Of a DNA stretch of 5,989 bases, positions 1-5,015 are shown piece by piece. The DNA comes from Bacteriovorax stolpii (lineage in GTDB: Bacteria; Bdellovibrionota; Bacteriovoracia; Bacteriovoracales; Bacteriovoracaceae). The first letter of the stretch is position 1. Every line of letters begins with the position of its first letter. The stretch is from assembly GCA_945862475.1 (NCBI GenBank), contig CAMAYW010000164.1, forward strand, positions 1 through 5,989, written 5' to 3'. The position numbers and the translations under genes are program-made. The notes under the pieces were generated by a model that was given only the letters and a program-made list of their open reading frames with translations, was not told the origin of the DNA and did no database searches.

Positions 1-344
1 TTAAACAGGATAGCCGATTTTTTAAAATGGATTATTTAGTTCAAACTCAGAGTTTCTATACACGTTGGGGAGCGTTTACGATCGTCGCCGCTAGATTTGC
101 TCCGATAGTTAGAACCTTTGCTCCTTTTGTGGCCGGAATCGGGTCTATGAATTATAAAAAGTTCCTTGCCTATAATGTTTTTGGGGCAATTGCTTGGGTT
201 TTTACCTTTATTTTAGCTGGTCATTTCTTTGGTAATATCCCAGTCATTAAAAGAAATTTTACGATTGTCATTTTTGGAGTCATTTTCGTCTCTCTTCTTC
301 CGATGTTAATCCCTTGGATTCAGAGCAAACTTAAAAAAACTTAG
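1..344 (+). CDS. DedA-family (VTT/SNARE-associated domain) inner-membrane protein, C-terminal part
   Basis: This is the 3' part of a gene whose beginning lies left of the window. The reading frame is open from base 3 (KQDSRFFKMDYL...) to TAG at 342-344. The Met at base 27 is internal, because family members have more protein before this point. The fragment holds the DedA signature, an ARFxPxxRTFAPFVAG stretch (about bases 87-137) followed by a conserved YNVFGAIAWV segment. At least two hydrophobic membrane segments follow, and the protein ends in a basic tail (QSKLKKT). The DedA superfamily includes proton-dependent transporters and undecaprenyl-phosphate or lipid flippases/scramblases that affect envelope integrity. 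The Arg in RTFAP belongs to the conserved re-entrant motif. The wording resembles the E. coli DedA/YqjA/YghB group, but which paralogue this is cannot be settled from the fragment, so no symbol is given. It lies 52 bp upstream of, and codirectional with, the photolyase pair. Confidence 0.9.
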   Translation, partial: KQDSRFFKMDYLVQTQSFYTRWGAFTIVAARFAPIVRTFAPFVAGIGSMNYKKFLAYNVFGAIAWVFTFILAGHFFGNIPVIKRNFTIVIFGVIFVSLLPMLIPWIQSKLKKT

Positions 345-346
345 AC

Positions 347-358
347 AGTCTTAAGACT
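347..358. repeat. Perfect 12-bp palindrome after the dedA stop
   Basis: AGTCTTAAGACT is a perfect dyad starting two bases after the DedA stop codon. As RNA it could form only a 4-bp stem with a UUAA loop, followed by a short U-run (358-361). That would make a weak terminator at best. It could instead be a small protein-binding site. The function is unknown. Confidence 0.4.
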
Positions 359-366
359 TTTCATTC

Positions 367-410
367 AAAGCTTCTTTTATCTCCTAAACTTGGGAGATGA
401 AAGAAGCTTT
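367..410 (+). promoter_or_regulatory. Long hairpin covering the start codon of the first photolyase gene
   Basis: The arm at 367-384 (AAAGCTTCTTTTATCTCC) pairs with the arm at 393-410 (GGAGATGAAAGAAGCTTT). There are 17 Watson-Crick pairs, one T-G wobble (378/399) and an 8-nt loop (385-392). The right arm contains the purine-rich GGAG, the ATG start codon (397-399) and codons 2-4 of the photolyase, so in mRNA the initiation site would be double-stranded. This geometry fits translational control, such as sequestration of the initiation region, thermosensing or coupling to upstream translation. A purely transcriptional terminator fits less well, because the run after the stem (AATTATCC) is not a proper U-tract and the gene's own start lies inside the stem. 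The structure was read by eye and the function is inferred. Confidence 0.6.
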
Positions 411-1878
411 AATTATCCTTGGCGATCAGCTATTCCCTTTAAGTTTTTATAAGTCCTACAAAAAATCGATCGTTTTTATGGCCGAGGATTTGGGATTATG
501 TACTCACTATAAGTACCATAAACATAAAATCGTTTTCTTCCTAAGTGCAATGAGAACCTATGCCGACGAATTGAAAGAGGACTCGTTTAATGTCCATTAT
601 GAAGAATTCTCGGACATTTCTTTTGTCAGTCGATTAAAAAGTTTTATTAAAAAAAATCAAATCTCAAAAATTCGAATTTGCGAAATTCAAGATAAGTTTT
701 TTGAAGAGGAGTTACTAAATCTTTTTAAAGAATTAAAAATTACATTTGAGGTTCTTGAACCCCCAATGTTTTTATGCTCGAGAGCTGAATTTAAAAAATA
801 TCTTTCAACCCATAAAAAACCATTCATGAAATCTTTTTATGAAGGGGAGAGGAAGAGGCTAAATGTTCTTGTGGATAAGAAAGGAAAACCGGATGGAGGA
901 CAGTGGAGTTATGATGTAGAGAATAGAAAAAAAGCCCCGAAGGTTCTTACCAACAAAGAAATGGTGACCCACGCACCCAATGCTCACGTGAAAGAGGTTT
1001 CTCTCATTGTAGAAAAGGAATTTAAAAATCATCCTGGAGAGACTAAAAACTTTTGGCTCCCGGTCACACGTAAAGGAGCTTTAAAAAACTTAAAGCACTT
1101 TATAGATCACCATATTTATGATTTTGGTGATTACCAGGATGCCATTACCGCCCGGTCACCTTTTCTTTTTCACTCAATTATCTCTCCCATGATGAATGCT
1201 GGATTATTAACACCTCAAGAGGTTATTGATGAAGTCTTAAAGGCGCGTGAAAGAGATACGCATATTCCTCTTCCTTCTGTTGAGGGATTCATCCGACAAG
1301 TTATTGGTTGGAGAGAATTTGTTAGAGGTATTTACCAAAATTACTCAAATGAGGAAGAGTCGAAGAATTTTTTTAGTCATAAAAGAAAATTAACGAAGCA
1401 CTGGTATGATGGCACGACGGGTATTTTGCCAGTGGATGATGCGATAAAAAAAGCTAATGAGTTTGGTTATTGCCACCATATCGAGAGACTTATGATCCTC
1501 TCAAACATTATGCTGCTCTCTGAAATTCACCCACATGAAGTTCATCGTTGGTTTATGGAGATGTTTGTCGATAGTGCTGATTGGGTAATGGGGCCCAATG
1601 TTTACGGAATGGGACAATTCTCGGATGGCGGAATCTTTGCGACAAAGCCTTATGTCTCTGGAAGTAACTATGTTTTAAAAATGTCAGACTATAAAAAAGA
1701 TGAGTGGTGTGACGTATGGGATGGTCTTTTCTGGCGATTTATTGGCAATAACAAAACTTTCTTTTCAAAAAATCCTCGCATGAATATGATGGTGAAGCTC
1801 TTAGAAAAGATGGATGGCTCAAAAAAGAAAAAACTTTTAACTCTCGCCGATGAATTCATTCAGAGAACGACCAAATGA
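397..1878 (+). CDS. PhrB/FeS-BCP-class cryptochrome/photolyase without the usual Fe-S ligands
   Basis: A 493-residue flavoprotein of the bacterial (6-4) photolyase-related class (DPRP family, type member Agrobacterium PhrB). Characterised members use FAD and blue light to repair (6-4) photoproducts. The N-terminal antenna domain opens with the family hallmark LIILGDQLF (5-13). It continues with THYKYHKHKIVFFLSAMR (36-53) and GKPDGGQWSYDVENR (163-177). The C-terminal FAD domain shows FGDYQDAI (243-250), EGFIRQVIGWREFVRG (296-311), the active-site double His in GYCHHIERLM (357-366), and DWVMGPNVYGMGQFSDGG (395-412) followed by TKPYVSGSNY. The four Fe-S cysteines of PhrB are largely missing. The first aligns with the LPVDD region (344-348), which has no Cys. 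The cluster loop after MSDY is shortened to KKDEWCDVW, leaving one Cys (438). ATG 397 is the only start giving the family N-terminus, since an in-frame TAA lies at 385-387. The purine-rich GGGAG abuts the ATG with no spacing, and the start is buried in a hairpin. The gene overlaps the next one by ATGA. The family is certain; substrate is inferred. Confidence 0.93.
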   Translation: MKEALIILGDQLFPLSFYKSYKKSIVFMAEDLGLCTHYKYHKHKIVFFLSAMRTYADELKEDSFNVHYEEFSDISFVSRLKSFIKKNQISKIRICEIQDKFFEEELLNLFKELKITFEVLEPPMFLCSRAEFKKYLSTHKKPFMKSFYEGERKRLNVLVDKKGKPDGGQWSYDVENRKKAPKVLTNKEMVTHAPNAHVKEVSLIVEKEFKNHPGETKNFWLPVTRKGALKNLKHFIDHHIYDFGDYQDAITARSPFLFHSIISPMMNAGLLTPQEVIDEVLKARERDTHIPLPSVEGFIRQVIGWREFVRGIYQNYSNEEESKNFFSHKRKLTKHWYDGTTGILPVDDAIKKANEFGYCHHIERLMILSNIMLLSEIHPHEVHRWFMEMFVDSADWVMGPNVYGMGQFSDGGIFATKPYVSGSNYVLKMSDYKKDEWCDVWDGLFWRFIGNNKTFFSKNPRMNMMVKLLEKMDGSKKKKLLTLADEFIQRTTK

Positions 1879-3329
1879 AGCCAGAGGTTTCGGTCGTTTG
1901 GTTGAAAAGAGATTTAAGACTTCATGACCATGCAGCCTTTTTTTATGCTACAAAATCAAAACTTCCTCTTATTGTTGTTTATTGTTTTGAGCCAAGCTTA
2001 CAAAATTACTACGACTGGGATGAACGTCATTGGAGATTTATTTATCAGTCTCTTCTTGATTTAGAAAAAAAAATCCCAGTAACTTGGAATTACGGCGAAG
2101 TGATTCCCACGTTTGAAGAAATCTCACGTCACTTTACGATTAAAAATGTTTTCTCCCACCAAGAAACAGGCACAGAAATCACTTATACGAGAGATAAAGA
2201 CTTTAAAAAGTGGTGCAAGATCCAAAATATATCTTGGAAAGAATATCAGTCCAATGGAGTTGTAAGGGCACTGAGAGTTAGGTCAGAGTGGCCAAGACTT
2301 TGGGCCTCCTATATGAAAAGAATTCCTTTTAAGACCCAATTAGAGAGCATGACATTTTCTGATACCTCCTTATTGAGTTTTGATCATGATCTTCCAGAAA
2401 GTATCAAAGTGACTGATCCTCACTTCCAAATGGGGGGTGAATCTGAAGCTCATAAGGTATTAAAAGATTTTTTCGATCACCGCTATTTCGATTACATGAA
2501 AAACATCTCAACTCCAGGGCAAGGAAGATACACCTGTTCGAGACTTTCTACTCATATCTCTTGGGGAAACATTTCAGTGAGGCAAGTGTATCAAGAGGCG
2601 ACAAAACTATTAAAAACAGCTCCGGAGAAAAAAAATCTTTTGCAGTTTATTTCTAGACTCCAATGGCATTGTCACTTTATTCAAAAGTTTGAAGATGAAG
2701 TGGAATTAGAATTTAAAAATATGAATAGGGCCTTTGATCATTTAAGAACGACTCCAGATAAGGAGAAGGTCCGTGCTTGGATGGAGGGGAGAACAGGGTA
2801 TCCTTTAGTTGATGCCTGCATGAGGTGTGTGAACAAAACGGGCTACTTAAATTTTAGGATGAGAGCGATGGTGGTCTCCTTTCTTACTCATCACCTGTGG
2901 CAACCTTGGCAAGTGGGAGCAAAGCATCTAGCGAGAATGTTTTTAGACTATGAACCAGGGATTCACTTCCCTCAATTTCAAATGCAAGCAGGTGTAACGG
3001 GAGTCAACACCATCCGCGTTTATAACCCTATTAAGCAGTCAGAGGAAAAAGATGAGGATGCTCTTTTCATTAGAGAGTGGGTCCCTGAACTAAAAGATCT
3101 ACCCGTGCATCTCATTCATTGTCCGTGGAAAATGACCGCAATGGAAGAAGCACTTTACGGATTTTCTCTAGGAGTGAATTATCCAGCTCCTATTGTCGAT
3201 GTATTAGAGAGTGGGAAATTTGCACGAGAAAAACTCTTTAAAGTTTCAAGTGGAGAAATGGCAAGAGCTGAATCCAAGAAAGTTTTAAAAAAACACACCA
3301 GCCGTTCTCATTCAAATAGACCCAGCTAA
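1875..3329 (+). CDS. Deoxyribodipyrimidine photolyase/cryptochrome-family flavoprotein (FAD-binding)
   Basis: A 484-residue protein of the classical photolyase/cryptochrome superfamily, usual in length. The N-terminal Rossmann-like antenna domain (about 5-135) opens with VSVVWLKRDLRLHDHAA. The FAD-binding domain (about 190-475) carries TCSRLSTHISWGNISVRQV (220-238), RLQWHCHFIQKFE (261-273), GRTGYPLVDACMR (305-317), GYLNFRMRAMVVSFLTHHLW (323-342) and DYEPGIHFPQFQMQAG (358-373). The last of these replaces the NNGGWQW stretch of E. coli photolyase. By that alignment the residue facing flavin N5 would be His364 rather than Asn, and the flavin-proximal Trp becomes Phe368. Trp302 and Trp345 match the other two positions of the Trp triad. 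The tail is basic (KKVLKKHTSR). I believe this subtype occurs beside PhrB-type proteins in other bacteria, from memory only. Whether it repairs CPDs or acts as a photoreceptor cannot be told from sequence. Its ATG overlaps the upstream TGA (ATGA, 1875-1878) with only a weak SD, so translation is probably coupled to the first photolyase. Its last 18 nt overlap the convergent hotdog gene. Confidence 0.92.
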   Translation: MKPEVSVVWLKRDLRLHDHAAFFYATKSKLPLIVVYCFEPSLQNYYDWDERHWRFIYQSLLDLEKKIPVTWNYGEVIPTFEEISRHFTIKNVFSHQETGTEITYTRDKDFKKWCKIQNISWKEYQSNGVVRALRVRSEWPRLWASYMKRIPFKTQLESMTFSDTSLLSFDHDLPESIKVTDPHFQMGGESEAHKVLKDFFDHRYFDYMKNISTPGQGRYTCSRLSTHISWGNISVRQVYQEATKLLKTAPEKKNLLQFISRLQWHCHFIQKFEDEVELEFKNMNRAFDHLRTTPDKEKVRAWMEGRTGYPLVDACMRCVNKTGYLNFRMRAMVVSFLTHHLWQPWQVGAKHLARMFLDYEPGIHFPQFQMQAGVTGVNTIRVYNPIKQSEEKDEDALFIREWVPELKDLPVHLIHCPWKMTAMEEALYGFSLGVNYPAPIVDVLESGKFAREKLFKVSSGEMARAESKKVLKKHTSRSHSNRPS

Positions 3330-3782
3330 TTGAGCTTCAGAAATATTGATGAGAGTAAACTCATTCGACATAATTTTTTCGCCTTGGCATTCAATAAAGG
3401 CCTTAAAACGAAAAGAAGTTTCAATGTTGAGTATTAATTCGATTTTGATATCTAAGACATCCAAAGGCCGAGCGAACTTTTTATATTTTGCCTGATGAAT
3501 GGATCTTAAAACCCCTAATGCATAACCTTTTGTTTTTTCGGAATCATAATCAGAAACCGGAGAGTAGAATTCTGTGATGAGTAATCCAGCTCCCTGTGTA
3601 GTCATCTCTTGCATCATGGACCCTGGGACAATCGGTGTCCCAGGAAAGTGACCTTGAAGATAGTATTCCTCAATCTTTGGCGTTTTTCTGACCCAAATTT
3701 TCTGAGGAGAAGCTTCAATCACTTCATCAATTAAGAGGTAGGGTGGGCGGTGATGGAGACGTTTTAAAATGTTAATTTTCAT
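3312..3782 (-). CDS. FabZ-like hotdog-fold 3-hydroxyacyl-ACP dehydratase family protein
   Basis: A 156-residue single hotdog domain, close to FabZ length. The order of motifs follows FabZ: LHHRPPYLLIDEVIE (9-23), then the central-helix signature QGHFPGTPIVPG (43-54), then QEMTTQGAGLL (58-68), then QAKYKKFARPLDVLDI (97-112). The catalytic pair of FabZ, a His in HFPG and a Glu 14 residues on, is present as His45 and Glu59. A dehydratase removing water from 3-hydroxyacyl-ACP is therefore plausible. No other fatty-acid synthesis gene is nearby, and the segment 71-85 (EFYSPVSDYDSEKTK) is longer than in typical FabZ. It may therefore be a secondary paralogue acting in a specialised lipid, polyene or thioester pathway rather than the housekeeping FabZ. 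The start at 3782 gives the normal family N-terminus, with only a weak SD. It is transcribed divergently from the secreted pair, and a candidate promoter lies at 3842-3869. Its 3' end overlaps the photolyase by 18 nt. Confidence 0.85.
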   Translation of the reverse strand: MKINILKRLHHRPPYLLIDEVIEASPQKIWVRKTPKIEEYYLQGHFPGTPIVPGSMMQEMTTQGAGLLITEFYSPVSDYDSEKTKGYALGVLRSIHQAKYKKFARPLDVLDIKIELILNIETSFRFKAFIECQGEKIMSNEFTLINISEAQLAGSI

Positions 3783-3841
3783 AGGCTACTTTTATCAAAT
3801 TTCAGGGATTTAACCTACTCTTCATTCCTTTTTGTTCAGGA

Positions 3842-3869
3842 AAAATACAACTCCAAAAATGACTGTCAA
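3842..3869 (-). promoter_or_regulatory. Candidate sigma70-type promoter for the hotdog gene
   Basis: Read on the minus strand, TTGACA (complement of 3864-3869) is a consensus -35. A 16-bp spacer separates it from TATTTT (complement of 3842-3847), a reasonable -10. Transcription would start near 3835, leaving a leader of about 50 nt before the hotdog start at 3782. The -35 lies inside the left half of the palindrome at 3864-3880, so a repressor bound there would block it. Confidence 0.5.
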
Positions 3870-3880
3870 AACTTTTGACA
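3864..3880. promoter_or_regulatory. Perfect 8-1-8 palindrome, likely operator
   Basis: TGTCAAAACTTTTGACA has two 8-base arms mirrored exactly around one central C. It sits in the divergent region between the hotdog gene and the secreted pair and contains TTGACA on both strands. Only the minus-strand copy has a well-spaced -10. On the plus strand nothing resembling a -10 lies 15-18 bp downstream. The length and symmetry are typical of a site for a dimeric helix-turn-helix regulator, which is inferred. No regulator gene is in the window. Confidence 0.5.
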
Positions 3881-3882
3881 CC

Positions 3883-3888
3883 AGGAGG
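3883..3888 (+). other. Orphan consensus Shine-Dalgarno-like AGGAGG
   Basis: A full AGGAGG sits just after the palindrome with no ATG, GTG or TTG start at usable distance. The only same-frame possibility is a rare ATT codon at 3893-3895, opening a 12-codon frame that ends at TAG 3929-3931. It may be chance, part of a regulatory leader, or a remnant of a lost gene start. Confidence 0.25.
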
Positions 3889-3957
3889 AAGTATTACAAG
3901 AGAGTCTAGAGAATTGAGCACAATTCATTAGAATGGCGCTAACTAACACCTCATCAT

Positions 3958-3964
3958 AAAGGGA
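3958..3964 (+). promoter_or_regulatory. Ribosome binding site of the first secreted-protein gene
   Basis: AAAGGGA is separated by six bases from ATG 3971, which supports that start. No convincing promoter was found for this gene. TAGAAT at 3929-3934 could be a -10, but it has no matching -35. Confidence 0.55.
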
Positions 3965-3970
3965 TGAATA

Positions 3971-4354
3971 ATGTTTAAGTTTCTCCTACTCAATCTACTT
4001 CTTCTCGCTGGTCTCAAGGCGTATGCTGAGGGCCCATGTGACATTAGAACGGGTTCCTCATTAGGGATTAGAGTTGTTGAATTTGTCAGTGGTCACACCA
4101 TTCATTCTAAGATGCCCCTTCGAGAAGGTACTGCAAATGCTCTTTACGAAGAAATGATCAATCTACAGGACATGGGAGTCTGTGAAGAAGAAATAAAATC
4201 ACAAAAGTGTATTTTAAGATTTGAGAAAAATCCTAAAGCAAAATTTGTAACGATGTATCGAGCGGGTGGCAAATGGAATAGCTGGAATTTGAAGTCTAAA
4301 GAAGAAGCACAAACTTATATTAAAAGTTTAAAAAAATACGGATTTTGCTCATGA
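3971..4354 (+). CDS. Small secreted protein of unknown function (four cysteines)
   Basis: The 127-residue protein starts with a clear Sec signal peptide. It has Lys3, a hydrophobic core (LLLNLLLLAG) and a likely cleavage after AYA (17-19), giving a mature protein of about 108 residues. The mature part has four cysteines (23, 71, 80, 126), an even number in an exported protein, which suggests two disulfides. The C-terminal half (about 80-125) reads like a compact alpha/beta domain, with CILRFEKNP, then KFVTMYRAGGKWNSWNL, then a helix SKEEAQTYIKSLKKYG. I do not recognise the family. A good SD precedes the ATG. The stop overlaps the ATG of the next gene (ATGA), so the two secreted proteins are probably translated together. 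Location is expected to be periplasmic or extracellular, since there is no lipobox and no second membrane segment. Confidence 0.8.
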   Translation: MFKFLLLNLLLLAGLKAYAEGPCDIRTGSSLGIRVVEFVSGHTIHSKMPLREGTANALYEEMINLQDMGVCEEEIKSQKCILRFEKNPKAKFVTMYRAGGKWNSWNLKSKEEAQTYIKSLKKYGFCS

Positions 4355-4743
4355 AAAAAATAATTATTGGTATTCTATTCTCCTTTAATGCTTTTGCTGG
4401 TTATGAGTGTGAATTAAAACTTGCTCATACGGAAGATCTTTATAAAACAATCGCGCAAGCTAATATCTCCGCTACAGATCGAGATCTTCGAACAATTCAT
4501 TTGAAAGAATTTTTTATTGAAGAAAAAACGAAAAGAAAAACGATCAGTGTTTCGGTTCAAGCGGCTATGGTGGGATGGGCCGGGGAAGAAGAAGTTGCGG
4601 TAGCAGTCTTTAGAAGATCAGTAAAAAACTTCTCTATAGAGACAACATCCCTAAATAGAAAAATCTCAATCAAGGGTTCCGAAGCAGGTACACTTTGGTT
4701 TGAAAATTACAAGCTTGATATAAAATGTAACCTCGTTCAGTAG
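4351..4743 (+). CDS. Small secreted protein of unknown function (two cysteines)
   Basis: A 130-residue protein with a typical Sec signal peptide. It has MKK, a hydrophobic core (IIIGILFSF) and likely cleavage after AFA (14-16), giving a mature protein starting GYECELK. The only two cysteines (20 and 126) lie near the two ends of the mature chain and could close it with one disulfide. The body alternates polar and hydrophobic residues (KTISVSVQ, EVAVAVF, KISIKG, YKLDIKC), suggesting a beta-sheet domain. I do not recognise the family, and it shows no clear likeness to its upstream partner. ATG 4351 is chosen over the in-frame TTG at 4345 because it forms the ATGA overlap with the previous stop and begins with the classic MKK. 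The 3' end overlaps the convergent S4 gene by 7 nt (4737-4743). Confidence 0.8.
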   Translation: MKKIIIGILFSFNAFAGYECELKLAHTEDLYKTIAQANISATDRDLRTIHLKEFFIEEKTKRKTISVSVQAAMVGWAGEEEVAVAVFRRSVKNFSIETTSLNRKISIKGSEAGTLWFENYKLDIKCNLVQ

Positions 4744-4991
4744 CCCAAAATATCGACGTAAGTGATACCTTTAGCGAGTGAAGAGTTTGATTTTGCTCTT
4801 TGTCCCTTAATCATAATTTTCTTTTGATTGAAGAGTTCCTTAAGAGCTCCACGTGAAATGTTTTTAAGGGCCTCGTTTTCATCCTGTTCTCGCAAAGCAT
4901 TCAATAAAACATTGTCCATTCTTGACTCTGGATATTCTAAAGTTAAAACGATTCTAAAAGAATTGGCGGGCTTTTCAGGGATTTTTTCCAT
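4737..4991 (-). CDS. Small stand-alone S4-like RNA-binding domain protein
   Basis: An 84-residue protein. From about residue 23 it follows the S4 pattern seen at the N-terminus of RluA-type pseudouridine synthases and in small S4 proteins. RMDNVLLNAL (24-33) matches RLDkfL..., ISRGALKELFNQKKIMIKGQ (45-64) matches SRsrlqkLIkeG.V.VNGk, and AKSNSSLAKGITYVDI (66-81) matches the closing kps..lk.GD.I strand. No catalytic domain follows, so it would act by binding structured RNA, perhaps rRNA or tRNA. The Gly-Asp of the usual GD.I turn is altered here. An AGGA four bases upstream of the ATG supports the start. It begins 24 bp after the hypothetical protein gene to its right on the same strand, so the two may be cotranscribed. 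The assignment is by pattern only. Confidence 0.65.
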   Translation of the reverse strand: MEKIPEKPANSFRIVLTLEYPESRMDNVLLNALREQDENEALKNISRGALKELFNQKKIMIKGQRAKSNSSLAKGITYVDILGY

Positions 4992-5015
4992 TTTTTCCTA
5001 CTTTTATTAATGCAT

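Noticed and set aside
27..29. ATG as start of the DedA protein
   Set aside because: The frame is open to the window edge, and DedA proteins need the N-terminal half before this point, so this Met is internal.
367..420. Hairpin as an ordinary intrinsic terminator of dedA
   Set aside because: The stem contains the start codon of the photolyase, the stem base is AT-rich, and no clean U-tract follows. Terminator activity cannot be excluded but is not the simplest reading.
478..480. Downstream ATG (Met28) as the real start of the first photolyase, avoiding the hairpin
   Set aside because: It would remove the conserved LIILGDQLF opening strand of the antenna domain, which matches the family well.
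3875..3904. Plus-strand promoter using TTGACA at 3875-3880
   Set aside because: No acceptable -10 hexamer occurs 15-18 bp downstream; the only TATTAC is 11 bp away.
4345..4347. TTG as start of the second secreted protein
   Set aside because: The ATG at 4351 forms the ATGA overlap and begins a standard MKK signal peptide. TTG adds only two residues.
4828..5010. 60-codon plus-strand open frame
   Set aside because: It lies antisense over the S4 gene, whose protein follows a known pattern and has a good ribosome site. The plus-strand product has no recognisable features.
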